Assembly (NCBI RefSeq): GCF_036884845.1
Contig: NZ_CP145732.1
Coordinates: 5,518,001-5,582,000 of the forward strand
From: Pseudomonas sp. MAG733B
GTDB lineage: Bacteria; Pseudomonadota; Gammaproteobacteria; Pseudomonadales; Pseudomonadaceae
DNA length: 64,000 nt
Direction: 5' to 3'
The notes under the pieces were generated by a model. The model made no database searches, was not told the DNA's origin, and saw nothing but the letters and a program-made list of their open reading frames with translations. A program made the translations under genes and the position numbers. Shown here piece after piece: positions 1 through 9,268 of the stretch; the first letter of the stretch is position 1; each line of letters begins with the position of its first letter.

Positions 1-604
1 GCGCCGGCAAATGCCGGGGCATCATCAAAAGCGCGGCTTCTTCGCGGTTGGGCAAACGGGCGCCGATCAGGCTTTGGGTACGGGTCAGCGGCATGTCCCG
101 TTCGCTGAGGTACTGGCGCAACGAGCCGCCGGTGTAGTCCGCGAGCAGTGGCGCGTGGCTGGCGCAGTAGCGATGGCGGATCAGGCTGACCGGCTGGCCG
201 TCGAGCTTGCGCAAAGTCTGCAATTCGATCATCGGCGCCATCTCGGCAATGCCCAGATGCTGCGCCTCTTCACGGCTGGCAAAGCAGTAGCGACGTTTGA
301 GCAGCACCGCCTCGACGCCATGTCCCTGGGCCGATAGCGACTGGCTGTAGGCACTGTCGGCGGCCATCGGATAGATCAGCGGGCGTTCCAGCACTTGCGT
401 GCCTTTGCCCTGACGGCGCAACAGGCTGCCCTCGAACACCAGCTCATCGATGGCGCGGCGCAAGGTGTGGCGGTTGACGCCGAAGCGTTCGGCCAACTGC
501 ACCTCCGCCGGCAGGAAGTCTCCGGCGCGGTAGTCACCCAGTTCACGACGCAGGATGTCGGCGAGTTCGCGGTACACCGGTTCATCTTGTCTAGACAACT
601 GCAT
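1..604 (-). CDS. phnF: PhnF-like GntR-family phosphonate regulator, partial (C-terminus beyond window)
   Basis: The first 201 codons are present and the gene runs off the left edge. Residues about 8-75 form a GntR-type winged helix (residues EPVYRELADILRREL, then RFGVNRHTLRRAIDEL). From about residue 95 the sequence resembles the effector-binding UTRA domain of the HutC/PhnF subfamily. It follows phnE by 37 bp on the same strand, so it is probably co-transcribed with the phosphonate transporter. The chosen ATG at 604 is followed at once by a 12-bp palindrome inside codons 3-6. The phosphonate role is inferred from the neighbours; the GntR fold is clear. Confidence 0.85.
   Translation of the reverse strand, partial: MQLSRQDEPVYRELADILRRELGDYRAGDFLPAEVQLAERFGVNRHTLRRAIDELVFEGSLLRRQGKGTQVLERPLIYPMAADSAYSQSLSAQGHGVEAVLLKRRYCFASREEAQHLGIAEMAPMIELQTLRKLDGQPVSLIRHRYCASHAPLLADYTGGSLRQYLSERDMPLTRTQSLIGARLPNREEAALLMMPRHLPA
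587..598. promoter_or_regulatory. 12-bp palindrome TTGTCTAGACAA, possible PhnF operator
   Basis: TTGTCTAGACAA is a perfect inverted repeat covering codons 3-6 of phnF and lying just after phnE. GntR/HutC-family regulators bind short palindromes of this kind, so autoregulation is plausible. It encodes Leu-Ser-Arg-Gln, so chance is not excluded. Confidence 0.35.
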
Positions 605-641
605 GCTTTAAAAAAAGCGCCCGCAGGCACCCCTCCGAAAA

Positions 642-1424
642 TCAGATGAACTGCTTGCGCAGACGTTGCGAGAGGATGTCGATCAGGCTGACGACAACGA
701 TGATCACCAGCAAAACAGCGCAGGTTTGAACGAACTGAAAGGCACGGATGTTTTCCCACAGAATCACGCCGATCCCGCCCGCACCGACCATCCCCACCAC
801 CGTCGCCGAGCGCACGTTGGCTTCAAAACGGTAGAGCGCATACGAAACCCACAGCGGCATCACTTGCGGGATCACGCCGTAGATCACCTCTTGCAAGGCA
901 CTGGCGCCGGTAGCACGAACGCCTTCGACCGGGCCTGGATCAATCGCTTCCACGGCTTCAGCGAAGAGTTTGGCGAGTACGCCCGTTGTGCTGATCCACA
1001 GTGCCAGGACACCGGCAAACGGTCCCAGGCCGACGGCCACCACGAACAACATCGCGAAGACCATTTCGTTGATCGAACGGAAAGCGTCCATCACCCGGCG
1101 CAGTGGTTGGTGAATCCACCAGGGGGTGATGTTTTCCGAGCAGAGAATGCCCAGCGGCACCGAGCAGACAATCGCCAGCACCGTGCCCCATAAGGCGATT
1201 TGTACGGTGACGATCATTTCCTTGAGGTACGAGCGCCATTCATGGAAGTCCGGCGGAAAGAAATCCGCGGCGAACGTCGCCATGTTTCCCGAGTCGCGGT
1301 ACAGCGCCATCGGATTCATTTCGGCGCCGTGCCAGGCCCAGGCCAGCAGGACCAGAAACAGGCCCCAACCGGCGTATTGCGGCCAGGTACGCTTGCCGAC
1401 AGCTTCAGCGTGGAGAGTGGTCAT
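642..1424 (-). CDS. phnE: Phosphonate ABC transporter permease PhnE
   Basis: A 260-residue inner-membrane permease with about six hydrophobic segments and the cytoplasmic EAA-type loop around [20 protein letters not shown] that contacts the ATPase PhnC. A longer open frame reaches 1583, but it would read back through the REP repeat. The ATG at 1424 (MTTLHAEAV) gives a normal family length. It lies downstream of phnD and upstream of phnF in one operon. The phnD-phnE gap of about 155 bp is mostly a REP pair, which could reduce expression of phnE relative to phnD. Confidence 0.93.
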   Translation of the reverse strand: MTTLHAEAVGKRTWPQYAGWGLFLVLLAWAWHGAEMNPMALYRDSGNMATFAADFFPPDFHEWRSYLKEMIVTVQIALWGTVLAIVCSVPLGILCSENITPWWIHQPLRRVMDAFRSINEMVFAMLFVVAVGLGPFAGVLALWISTTGVLAKLFAEAVEAIDPGPVEGVRATGASALQEVIYGVIPQVMPLWVSYALYRFEANVRSATVVGMVGAGGIGVILWENIRAFQFVQTCAVLLVIIVVVSLIDILSQRLRKQFI

Positions 1425-1466
1425 GAGGGTTTCTCTAAAATTTTCCGATTGCATTGGCTGACGCAG

Positions 1467-1566
1467 CCCCCTGTGGGAGCGGGCTTGCTCGCGAAAGCGG
1501 TGTATCAGTCGCCATATCTGTTCAATGACACACCGCTTTCGCGAGCAAGCCCGCTCCCACATGGGG
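1467..1566. repeat. REP/BIME pair between phnD and phnE
   Basis: Two inverted copies of the GTGGGAGCGGGCTTGCTCGCGA repeat face each other around a short spacer (arms about 1469-1504 and 1530-1565). This is the classic Pseudomonas REP doublet and would form a strong hairpin in the phn mRNA. Confidence 0.9.
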
Positions 1567-1579
1567 TCCGCGCCATGGA

Positions 1580-2590
1580 TCAACCGGCGTTGGCGGTCTT
1601 TTTCTCGCTCTTCTCGAGCAAGGTGATGCGCTCTTGCAGCTTGGCCAGCTCGGCATCGATGTCGGCCAGTTTCTTGGCCTTGTCGGCGGCTTCAAGCTTG
1701 GTGTCGGCGCTGATGGTGGTGCGCTGCTTGAACAGCTCCAGCTGACGGATCGGCAGCAACTGGTCGTCGCTGGACTTCAGGAACTTGCCCAACTGCATGC
1801 CCGCGAGCACGGCTTTTTCGGAGTCGGTATCGCCGTAGCTGAAGATGAAATCGCGGATCTTGGTTTTCTCGCTGTCACTCAGCGCCTTGCTCCACACCAA
1901 CGGGTCGGCCGGGATCAGCGGCGATTTCCAGATCACTTTCAGCAGCGCGGCTTTATCAGGCTGGGTGACTTCCAGGCGATCCCAGCTTTCGGTGTTGAAG
2001 GTCGCCACATCCAGCTGCCCCTTGGCCACGCTCAAGGCGTTGACTTCATGGCTGGAGTTGAGCGTGCGCTTGAATGCAGTGGCGGCATCGACGTGGTTCT
2101 TGGCGAACACGTAATAGCCCGGCACCAGGTAGCCCGAAGTGGAGTTCGGATCACCATTACCGAAGGTCAGGTTCTTGGCGTTTTTCAGCATGTCGTCAAC
2201 GGAGTTGATCGGGCTGTCCTTGCGCGCGATCAACACGCTCCAGTAACCGGCTGCACCGCTGGCGGCCGCGGTCTGGGCGAAGATTTCGCCGTTGGAACGG
2301 TCCACGGCTTCGATGGCAGCCTTGTTGCCCAACCAGGCGACGTCGACCTTGTTGAAGCGCATGCCCTGGATCAGGCCGGCATAGTCCGAGGCAAACGTGG
2401 CGTTGATCTTCAGGCCGGTTTGCTTCTGCATGTCATCCAGAAACGGCTGCCAGATGCTCTTGAGGTTTTGCGAGGATTCGGTGGACATGATGCCGAAGTT
2501 GATGGCTTTTTCTTCAGCCTGGGCGGTGCCCATCACACAGCTGGCGAGCAGTGCTGCACCAGCAAAAACACGACCGATACGGTTCAACAT
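1580..2590 (-). CDS. phnD: Phosphonate ABC transporter substrate-binding protein PhnD
   Basis: A 336-residue periplasmic binding protein. The start at 2590 gives a signal peptide ([18 protein letters not shown]...AQA, cleavage near residue 25) and has an AGGAAAGG ribosome site just upstream. The body carries PhnD-family stretches such as [27 protein letters not shown] and [19 protein letters not shown]. The last 40 residues are a charged coiled-coil-like tail ([20 protein letters not shown]), as seen in pseudomonad PhnD. It delivers alkylphosphonate (for example aminoethylphosphonate) to PhnE. Confidence 0.95.
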   Translation of the reverse strand: MLNRIGRVFAGAALLASCVMGTAQAEEKAINFGIMSTESSQNLKSIWQPFLDDMQKQTGLKINATFASDYAGLIQGMRFNKVDVAWLGNKAAIEAVDRSNGEIFAQTAAASGAAGYWSVLIARKDSPINSVDDMLKNAKNLTFGNGDPNSTSGYLVPGYYVFAKNHVDAATAFKRTLNSSHEVNALSVAKGQLDVATFNTESWDRLEVTQPDKAALLKVIWKSPLIPADPLVWSKALSDSEKTKIRDFIFSYGDTDSEKAVLAGMQLGKFLKSSDDQLLPIRQLELFKQRTTISADTKLEAADKAKKLADIDAELAKLQERITLLEKSEKKTANAG

Positions 2591-2634
2591 GGAAAGGTTT
2601 CCTGAGGGTAAACGGTTGGGAAATTCGGGAGTTG

Positions 2635-3468
2635 TCACGCGCGCGCCATCACTAGCCGGGGCACGGCTTCGACTGGGCGAAGCTGGTCGGAACACATCAG
2701 GCTGGTGTCGATATCGGCGCCATACAAATCGTTGAGGAACTGCCCGCTCAGCTCGGCGGCGCGACCATCGAAATGAATCCGCCCGCCCTTGAGCGCAACG
2801 GCGCGCGGGCAATAGCGGGTGGCGTAGTCGACTTGATGCAGGGTCACGACCACGGTCTTGCCGTCGCGGCGGTTGATGTCGGCAAGGATCTCCATGACCT
2901 TGCGCGCCGACTCGGGGTCGAGCGAGGCGATCGGCTCATCCGCCAGAATCACCTCGGCACGCTGGGTCAGCGCTCGGGCAATCGCCACGCGCTGCTGCTG
3001 ACCGCCGGACAGGGTCGAGGCCCGTTGCGCCGCCAGATCGGCGAGGCCGACGCGGTCCAGGGATTCCAGGGCGAATTGTTTTTCTTCGGCGTTGAACAGG
3101 CACAAATTGCCACGCCAGCGCGGCATGCGCCCCAGGCAACCGAGCAGCACGTTGTCGAGCACGCTCAGGCGGTTGACCAGATTGAACTGCTGGAAGATGT
3201 AGCCGATGTCGGCACGCAGGCGGCGCACTTTGCCATTGAGCCGTCCGCTCGCCTGCACTTCCCGCCCCAGCACCTTGACGCTGCCGCCGTTGTTTTTATC
3301 GCAACAGGCCAGGCCCGCGAGGTGGCGCAGCAAGGTGGATTTACCGGAGCCGGACGCGCCGATCAGCGCGACCATCTCACCGGCCGCGATGGTCAGTTCG
3401 AGGTCGACCAGTGCGGTTTTACGCGCAAAGGTCTTGTTCAGATGATCGACATGGATAGCTGCGTTCAT
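2635..3468 (-). CDS. phnC: Phosphonate ABC transporter ATP-binding protein PhnC
   Basis: A 277-residue ABC ATPase. Walker A is GASGSGKST (about residues 37-45), the signature is [15 protein letters not shown], and Walker B is [15 protein letters not shown], followed by the switch histidine in TLHQVDYA. The stretch [19 protein letters not shown] is typical of PhnC. It is the first gene of the transporter operon, with phnD starting 44 bp downstream. Pho-box-like repeats about 100 bp upstream suggest induction by phosphate starvation. Confidence 0.95.
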   Translation of the reverse strand: MNAAIHVDHLNKTFARKTALVDLELTIAAGEMVALIGASGSGKSTLLRHLAGLACCDKNNGGSVKVLGREVQASGRLNGKVRRLRADIGYIFQQFNLVNRLSVLDNVLLGCLGRMPRWRGNLCLFNAEEKQFALESLDRVGLADLAAQRASTLSGGQQQRVAIARALTQRAEVILADEPIASLDPESARKVMEILADINRRDGKTVVVTLHQVDYATRYCPRAVALKGGRIHFDGRAAELSGQFLNDLYGADIDTSLMCSDQLRPVEAVPRLVMARA

Positions 3469-3566
3469 GGGCTTCTCTGTCTGGTTGAACAGCCGTCCGT
3501 GGCTGTATTGGAGTTCAACCGACTTTAGGCACCGGGTATGTCAGCCCTATGACTTGCACAAGTCGC

Positions 3567-3599
3567 TGGTGTAACTATTTGATGAAGGTTTTGTGAAAG
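3567..3599 (-). promoter_or_regulatory. Pho-box-like triple repeat upstream of phnC
   Basis: Read on the minus strand, three consecutive 11-bp units (3599-3589 CTTTCACAAAA, 3588-3578 CCTTCATCAAA, 3577-3567 TAGTTACACCA) resemble the PhoB repeat CTGTCATAWAW. The first matches at about 10 of 11 positions; the others decay. The spacing of 11 bp is what tandem PhoB dimers need, and phn operons are known PhoB targets. Confidence 0.6.
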
Positions 3600-3704
3600 G
3601 TTGAGCTGTGCGCTCCGGCTTTACACAGATACTGTGCCTGCTGAAGATCCCTGTGGGAGCCAGCCTGCTGGCGATAGCTTTGTGTCAGGCTCTGTAGTTT
3701 TTGA

Positions 3705-4556
3705 GGGTGTACATATCCATTCCTGCGGTAACGGCCGCTGGCGGTTTCGCTCTTACAGCGACTCACTTTTTCAAACGCCAAAAAGTAAGCAAAAGGCTTT
3801 GCCCCGGCGTACGGCACCTCGCTGGGGCTCGGTGTACCCTCGCTACGGTGTCCATCAGGGGGCATCGCCTACGGTTTGCTTCGCTGCACCTCCTCTCGAT
3901 GTGTGCGGCTTCGCCGCACGGCGCTGCGCGCCTAACCCCCTGATGAACACCTCCGCTCGGCCTGCCGAAGGGGCAAAAGATCAAAAGCCAGATCAAAAGC
4001 GAGGTGGCCGACCGGCCGGCCTGTTTGTTTGGTTCGTGCGCATTTCCCTGTAGGAGCTGTCGAGTGCAACGAGGCTGCGATCTTTTGATTTTGTTGTTTA
4101 GAAGCAAGATCAAAAGATCGCAGCCTGCGGCAGCTCCTACATTTGACTTGATACAGCTGCAAAATCAGGTCGGCTGTCAGGCCGCCATCGCCAGCAGGCT
4201 GGCTCCCACAGTCTGGAATGCGTACAAACCAAACAACCAGGTCGGCCGGTAGGCCGCCTCGGTTGTTTTTGACCCACCCGCCCCATCGGGAGGCTGAGTG
4301 GAGGCGTTCAGCCGGGGGTGGGCGCGTAGCGCCGTGCGGCGAAGCCGCACACATCGAGAGGAGGTCGTCGCGAAGCAGACCGGAGGCGATGCCCCCGGAT
4401 GAATGCCGGAGCGAAGGAACACCGAGCTCTAGCGAGGTGCCGTACGTAAGGGGCGAGCGTTTTTTTGGTTACTTTTTTTAGGCGCTTGTAAAAAAAGTGA
4501 CTCGCCGTAAGGGCGAAACCCTAAGCCGCCGTTACCGCAGGAACGGATATGTACCC
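3705..4556. repeat. Giant imperfect inverted repeat (arms about 340 bp)
   Basis: The left arm (3705-4047) and the reverse complement of the right arm (4215-4556) can be aligned almost end to end. Both contain GTACATATCC, TTCCTGCGGTAACGGC, GTACGGCACCTCGCT, GGGGGCATCGCCT and CCTCCTCTCGATGTGTGCGG in the same order. Arms differ at many single sites and have small indels, so the duplication is old or the arms came from different copies of a dispersed element. The 167-bp spacer holds a REP pair and a single REP. Confidence 0.85.
4048..4140. repeat. REP pair of the GATCGCAGCCTGCGGCAGCTCCTAC family
   Basis: TAGGAGCTGTCGAGTGCAAC and GAGGCTGCGATCTTTTGA on one side face GATCAAAAGATCGCAGCCTG and CGGCAGCTCCTAC on the other. 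The left copy has diverged. This second repeat family recurs at 41283-41370. Confidence 0.85.
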
Positions 4557-4605
4557 GATAAAAAATCCCGGTCGGCTATAAGGCCGCCATCGCCATTCAG
4601 CACCC

Positions 4606-4633
4606 ACAAAAAAGGCGACCCCGAAGGTCGCCT
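4606..4633 (-). terminator. Rho-independent terminator after the ccm operon
   Basis: On the minus strand GGCGACC-TTCG-GGGTCGCC is followed by a run of six T. It lies seven bases after the stop codon of the last gene of the ccm transcript. Confidence 0.85.
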
Positions 4634-4639
4634 CTTGTG

Positions 4640-5050
4640 TCACTGCCCGAACTGCCGCCCCAATCCCCCAGGCACCCCATGAATATCCGTCTCCTCCCAA
4701 GGCCCCTTCGGACTGATCGACCTGCTCCAGCCATTATCCCAACGGTAGTACGTACGCTGGCGATAAAAGGTATTCGGCTGGTCATCCAGCACATAGACAC
4801 CCAATTTAGGATCCCAGTGACTATTCCCCCCCGGCGGCGGCGCGAAACTGGCCGAGGTCCGGGGCAACGGTTTGGCAGGCTTGGCCGGAGCGCTCGGCTT
4901 GCTCGGCACAGTGGACGGCGCAGGCTTGGTACTCGGCTGCGACGGCGGGATCGGCGGTGGCGTCGGCTGCTCCACCGGAGGCCGTTGGACCGCACAAGCG
5001 CTCAGCCCTAAAACAACGCTGAGCAGGGTGATACGAGCGATGGCGGTCAT
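4640..5050 (-). CDS. Proline-rich putative lipoprotein, function unknown
   Basis: A 136-residue protein. The N-terminus has a lipoprotein signal with lipobox LSAC (Cys19); Ala at the next position predicts outer-membrane sorting. Residues about 22-72 are a Pro/Ser/Lys-rich linker. The C-terminal half (HWDPKLGVYVLDDQPNTFY, YYRWDNGWSRS) is a short aromatic domain that I do not recognise. The gene begins 27 bp after ccmI with an AGGAAG ribosome site and ends just before the operon terminator, so it is probably co-transcribed with ccm. No direct evidence links it to cytochrome maturation. Confidence 0.8.
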   Translation of the reverse strand: MTAIARITLLSVVLGLSACAVQRPPVEQPTPPPIPPSQPSTKPAPSTVPSKPSAPAKPAKPLPRTSASFAPPPGGNSHWDPKLGVYVLDDQPNTFYRQRTYYRWDNGWSRSISPKGPWEETDIHGVPGGLGRQFGQ

Positions 5051-5077
5051 GATGGTGCTTCCTGTTTATTCCCGGGG

Positions 5078-6280
5078 TTATTTATCCGGGCTGTCGATAG
5101 TCAGTTTTTGCGGCGCGGTGGTGCTGCTGGCCAGAGGCTGGCTACGACCGATCCACTCGCCGGCGGTGGGTTTGCCGGCGCGGGAGATGCGCGCAACCAG
5201 TTGGACTTCAGGAAAGTTCGACAGTTTCAACTGCGGCATCATCGCGTCAGCATCGCCCAGTTCGACAGTCGCCGGCAGGTCAGCCACGGTCAAGCGCTTG
5301 GCCGCCAACGGCGCGGGAGGACCGTTGGTGGCGCGGGCGAAGATGAACACGCTGTCGCCCGGCTGGACCTTGGCTTTCAGATCGGCCGCCAGATCCACCC
5401 GGACCTTGAGCAGCGCAGCAACTTTGGCCACCGGAGCCTCAGCTACCTTACCGCCACTGGCCACCAGTTTTTCCTTGGCGCGGGTAATGCCGCCCTGCAG
5501 CGCGATTCGGGATTTGTCTTCCGGTGGCAGTTGTTCCAGCAGGCGATTCCAGTAATCGATGGCGTCTTGGTAACGCTCGGCTTCGAATGCAGCGATGCCC
5601 AACAAACCGAGGCTGGTGACTTCCTTCGGATCGGCTTTCAGCGCTTCGTCAGTCAGCACTTGAATCTTGTCCGACCATTTCTTGCCATCCGCGAAGTACT
5701 GAGCCTGCGCCCATTGCCCCAACAGTTCAGGCTGACGCCCGGCGATGTTGACGGTGCGTTCGAAGATCTTCGCCGCATCGGCGGGACGATCCTGAGTCAT
5801 GTAGGTGCGACCAAGGAAATACAGCGCCTCGGCGGAATCCGGTTGCGCCGCGACCGCACGCTCCAGACGCTGCGTCATCTCTTCCATCGACTGTGGCGCC
5901 TGGGAGAATTCCCGGGTCAGCTCGACTTTGTCGCTGGCACCGAAATGCAGATACAACCCCAGGCCCAGCACCGGGACCAGAATCGCCGCCAGCAACGGCG
6001 CCGGTTTGCCCAGACGCGTCACCCGTGGCGCGTCAACGCCTTCGGTGTCAGCGAGCAATTCGCGGGCAGCCTCGGCGCGGCCAGCATCCATTTGCGCGGC
6101 GTCGAGTACGCCCTCTTCCTGCTGAGTCTGCAACTCAGCCACGCGCTCCTGATACAGCGCCACGTTCAGGGCAGTACGATCCTCTTCGAGCTGGGCGCGA
6201 CGATTGCGCAGAACAGGGATCAGCAGAAAACTCAGGGCCACCAGAAGGAGCAGACCTGCAGCGAGCCAGAAATCAATCAT
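5078..6280 (-). CDS. ccmI: Cytochrome c maturation protein CcmI (apocytochrome chaperone)
   Basis: A 400-residue inner-membrane protein. Two membrane segments lie near residues 5-24 and 95-113, separated by a cytoplasmic loop with a leucine-zipper-like stretch ([17 protein letters not shown]). A periplasmic TPR domain follows ([25 protein letters not shown] and [22 protein letters not shown]) and then a C-terminal beta-rich domain (about 285-400). It holds the apocytochrome C-terminus and hands it to the CcmF/H ligase. The start overlaps the ccmH stop by 4 bp. Confidence 0.94.
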   Translation of the reverse strand: MIDFWLAAGLLLLVALSFLLIPVLRNRRAQLEEDRTALNVALYQERVAELQTQQEEGVLDAAQMDAGRAEAARELLADTEGVDAPRVTRLGKPAPLLAAILVPVLGLGLYLHFGASDKVELTREFSQAPQSMEEMTQRLERAVAAQPDSAEALYFLGRTYMTQDRPADAAKIFERTVNIAGRQPELLGQWAQAQYFADGKKWSDKIQVLTDEALKADPKEVTSLGLLGIAAFEAERYQDAIDYWNRLLEQLPPEDKSRIALQGGITRAKEKLVASGGKVAEAPVAKVAALLKVRVDLAADLKAKVQPGDSVFIFARATNGPPAPLAAKRLTVADLPATVELGDADAMMPQLKLSNFPEVQLVARISRAGKPTAGEWIGRSQPLASSTTAPQKLTIDSPDK

Positions 6281-6747
6281 TCTTGGTTTTTATCCAACAG
6301 TTGATCGAGGCGCTTGCGCTCCTCGGCAGAAAGCGTGTCCGGGGTATCAGCGCGTTGCACGCGACGACGGCGGACGATCACCGCGATGATCACGAAGCCA
6401 CCCAGCAGCAGGCCGGCGGGGCCGAACCAGAGCAGCGCAGTCTTGGCGTTGAGGGCCGGTTTGTAGCGGACGAAATCCCCGTAGCGATCAACCATGAAGT
6501 CGATGATCTGCTGGTTGTCCTTGCCCTCGCCGAGCATGCGGAAAATCTCCTTGCGCAGGTCGGCGGCAATCGGCGCATTAGAGTCGGCGATGTCCTGGTT
6601 CTGGCACTTGGGGCAGCGCAGTTCCTTGGTCAATTCGCGAAAACGTTCGCGGTCACCCTCTTTGGCGAACTCGTAGGTGTCGATGGCGGCATGCGCCACA
6701 CCGGCCATGCTCAAACCCAAGACTACGGCAGCTAGCCAGCGCTTCAT
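6277..6747 (-). CDS. ccmH: Cytochrome c maturation thiol-reductase subunit CcmH
   Basis: A 156-residue protein with a signal peptide (cleavage after AHA, near residue 20). The motif LRCPKCQNQ carries the redox cysteines Cys45 and Cys48. There is one membrane segment near residues 103-123 and a short cytoplasmic tail. It reduces the apocytochrome CXXCH disulfide so that heme can be attached. This is the short CcmH; the TPR part is the separate ccmI gene. It overlaps ccmG and ccmI by 4 bp on each side. Confidence 0.95.
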   Translation of the reverse strand: MKRWLAAVVLGLSMAGVAHAAIDTYEFAKEGDRERFRELTKELRCPKCQNQDIADSNAPIAADLRKEIFRMLGEGKDNQQIIDFMVDRYGDFVRYKPALNAKTALLWFGPAGLLLGGFVIIAVIVRRRRVQRADTPDTLSAEERKRLDQLLDKNQE

Positions 6748-7280
6748 GGCTTGGCCTCATCAACCAGCGCCTGATACTTGGCCGCCAGTTTTTCGCGCCA
6801 GACCTGCTCGTCGATCACACCGACGAACTTGTCGCGGATGATGCCTTTGGCGTCGATGAAGAAGGTTTCCGGCGCGCCATACACACCGAGGTTCAGGCCC
6901 AGGGTGCCGGCATCGTCGCGGATATCCAGCTGATACGGGTTGTGGAATTCCGCCAGCCACTTCAAGGCGTCGGCGTTGACGTCCTTGTAGTTGATGCCGT
7001 AGATCACCACGCCCTTCTCGGCCAGTTTGTTCAGCACCGGGTGCTCGACCCGGCAGGAAATGCACCAGGTGCCCCAGACATTGACCAGTGCCGGTTTACC
7101 GAGGATGTCGGCGCGGGTCAGGGTCTTGTCGCCCTGCACCGCTGGCAGCGAGAACTCCGGGAACGGCTTGCCGATCATCGCCGAAGGCAGCTCGGCCGGG
7201 TCCAGGTACAGACCGCGATAAAGGAACACGGCAACCACCAGAAAAATCGCCAGTGGCAACAACATCAACCAACGCTTCAT
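6744..7280 (-). CDS. ccmG: Thiol:disulfide interchange protein CcmG (DsbE)
   Basis: A 178-residue membrane-anchored thioredoxin-like protein. An N-terminal anchor (residues about 4-22) is followed by the active site WGTWCISC (Cys73, Cys76) and the cis-proline/GVYGAPETFF segment typical of CcmG. It passes electrons from DsbD to CcmH/apocytochrome in the periplasm. It overlaps ccmF by 4 bp. Confidence 0.95.
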   Translation of the reverse strand: MKRWLMLLPLAIFLVVAVFLYRGLYLDPAELPSAMIGKPFPEFSLPAVQGDKTLTRADILGKPALVNVWGTWCISCRVEHPVLNKLAEKGVVIYGINYKDVNADALKWLAEFHNPYQLDIRDDAGTLGLNLGVYGAPETFFIDAKGIIRDKFVGVIDEQVWREKLAAKYQALVDEAKP

Positions 7281-9265
7281 GCAGTGGCTCCCGACATGCC
7301 GAGTGCTTCACGCACCTTGGATTTCACCTTGACTCGATATCGGCGATCCAGCGCCGCCAGCAATCCACCGAGCCCGGTGAGCAAACCGCCGAACCAGATC
7401 CAGCGTACGAACGGTTTAACGTGCACGCGCACCGCCCAGGCGCCATCGCCCAGCGGTTCGCCCAATGCGACGTAAAGGTCACGGGTGAAACCGGCGTCGA
7501 TCCCGGCCTCGGTCATCACCGAATTCTGCACGGTGTAGAGGCGTTTTTCCGGGTGCAGCACGCTGACTTCCTTGCCGTCGCGAATCACCCGCACGGTGCC
7601 CTTGTCGGAGGTGAAATTCGGGCCTTCGAAGTGCTTGGCACCTTCGAAGACGAACTGGTAACCGCCCAGGTCCATGGATTCGCCAGGCGCCAGGCGCAGG
7701 TCGCGCTCGGCACTGTTCTGGCTCGACAGCACTACGCCGAGGGCGCAAACCGCGATGCCCAGGTGCGCAACCTGCATGCCCCAATAGCTGCGGGTCAGGG
7801 TCGGCAGGCCTTTGATCAAGCCTTTGTGGCGCGTCTTGTCGAAGATGTCACGCACACCGGCCAGCAACACCCAGGCTGCAAGCATGAAGGTCGCGATCAC
7901 TGCCCAGTTGAAATCGCCATAAGCGACGCCAGCCACCACGGCCAACGCGGCGCTGCCAAGCAATACAGGCGTGAGCATGCTCATCAGCCATTTGACCGGG
8001 GTGTCTTTCCAGCGCACCAGCATGCCTACCGCCATCACCACCATCAGCAACCCCATCAACGGTATGAACAACGCGTTGAAGTACGGCGGGCCGACCGACA
8101 GCTTGGCCCCGGTCATCGCATCGAGAATCAAGGGGTACAAAGTGCCGAGCAGGATCATCGAAGCCGCCACCACCAGGACCAGGTTGTTGCCCAGCAACAG
8201 GGTTTCCCGCGACCAGAGGTTGAAGCCGACCTGACTCTTGACCACCGGTGCACGCAAGGCGAACAGCGTCAGCGAACCGCCAACCACGAACAGCAGGAAA
8301 ATCAGGATGAACACGCCGCGCTCGGGGTCGGAGGCAAACGCGTGAACCGAGGTCAGCACGCCGGAACGCACGAGGAAGGTGCCGAGCAAGCTCAACGAGA
8401 AAGCGGCGATGGCCAGCAACACGGTCCAGCTCTTGAACACGCCACGTTTTTCCGTGACCGCCAACGAGTGAATCAGCGCGGTGCCCACCAACCATGGCAT
8501 GAACGAGGCGTTTTCCACCGGGTCCCAGAACCACCAGCCGCCCCAGCCGAGTTCGTAATAGGCCCACCACGAGCCAAGGGTGATGCCGATGCCGAGGAAC
8601 GCCCAGGCAACGATGGTCCATGGACGCGACCAGCGCGCCCACGCCGCATCGAGGCGACCGCCCATCAACGCCGCGATGGCGAAGGCAAACGCCACGGAGA
8701 AACCGACATAGCCCATGTACAGCATCGGCGGGTGAACGATCAGGCCAATGTCTTGCAGCAACGGGTTGAGGTCGGCGCCGTCGCTGGGCACTTGCGGCAG
8801 GATGCGTTTGAACGGGTTCGACGTCAGGATCAGGAACAGCAGGAAACCGGTGCTGATCATGCCCATCACCGCCAATACGCGGGCCAGCATGACTTGCGGC
8901 AACTGCCGCGAGAACACCGACACGGCGAAGGTCCAGCCGCCGAGGATCAACGCCCACAGCAGCAACGAACCTTCGTGCGCGCCCCACACGGCGCTGAATT
9001 TGTAGTACCACGGCAAAGCGCTGTTGGAGTTGTTGGCGACGTAGGCGACGGAGAAGTCGTCGACCATGAAGGCGTAGGTCAGGCAACCGAAGGCGAACAG
9101 CAAGAACGCGAACTGCCCCCACGCGGCCGGCTGGGCCAGGCTCATCCAGAAACGGTCACCGCGCCAGGCACCGACCAATGGCACCACGGCCTGAACCAGC
9201 GCGAAACACAGCGCCAGAATCATGGCCAAATGGCCCAATTCTGGAATGAAAATGCCGGAAGTCAT
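7277..9265 (-). CDS. ccmF: Cytochrome c heme lyase subunit CcmF
   Basis: A 662-residue polytopic membrane protein with many hydrophobic segments. The tryptophan-rich heme-handling motif WGGWWFWDPVENASFMPW is present, as are flanking histidines (for example VHPPMLYMGYVGFS). A large C-terminal periplasmic loop (about 520-610) precedes the last membrane helix. It takes heme from CcmE and ligates it to apocytochrome c with CcmH. The stop of ccmE lies 3 bp upstream. Confidence 0.96.
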   Translation of the reverse strand: MTSGIFIPELGHLAMILALCFALVQAVVPLVGAWRGDRFWMSLAQPAAWGQFAFLLFAFGCLTYAFMVDDFSVAYVANNSNSALPWYYKFSAVWGAHEGSLLLWALILGGWTFAVSVFSRQLPQVMLARVLAVMGMISTGFLLFLILTSNPFKRILPQVPSDGADLNPLLQDIGLIVHPPMLYMGYVGFSVAFAFAIAALMGGRLDAAWARWSRPWTIVAWAFLGIGITLGSWWAYYELGWGGWWFWDPVENASFMPWLVGTALIHSLAVTEKRGVFKSWTVLLAIAAFSLSLLGTFLVRSGVLTSVHAFASDPERGVFILIFLLFVVGGSLTLFALRAPVVKSQVGFNLWSRETLLLGNNLVLVVAASMILLGTLYPLILDAMTGAKLSVGPPYFNALFIPLMGLLMVVMAVGMLVRWKDTPVKWLMSMLTPVLLGSAALAVVAGVAYGDFNWAVIATFMLAAWVLLAGVRDIFDKTRHKGLIKGLPTLTRSYWGMQVAHLGIAVCALGVVLSSQNSAERDLRLAPGESMDLGGYQFVFEGAKHFEGPNFTSDKGTVRVIRDGKEVSVLHPEKRLYTVQNSVMTEAGIDAGFTRDLYVALGEPLGDGAWAVRVHVKPFVRWIWFGGLLTGLGGLLAALDRRYRVKVKSKVREALGMSGATA

Positions 9266-9268
9266 CGA

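Larger units (their letters stand above)
3600..4604. other. Gene-free 1-kb region filled with repeats
   Basis: I see no credible gene here. All open frames lie inside the repeat arms and encode biased Ala/Arg/Pro-rich peptides on several overlapping frames. The region holds single REP copies near 3648-3679 and 4180-4212, a REP pair of a second family at 4048-4140, and the large inverted repeat listed separately. Confidence 0.8.

Noticed and set aside
3701..4481. Several overlapping open frames on both strands inside the giant inverted repeat
   Set aside because: They mirror each other across the repeat arms, have no ribosome sites and encode biased Ala/Arg/Cys-rich peptides; they are translations of non-coding repeats.
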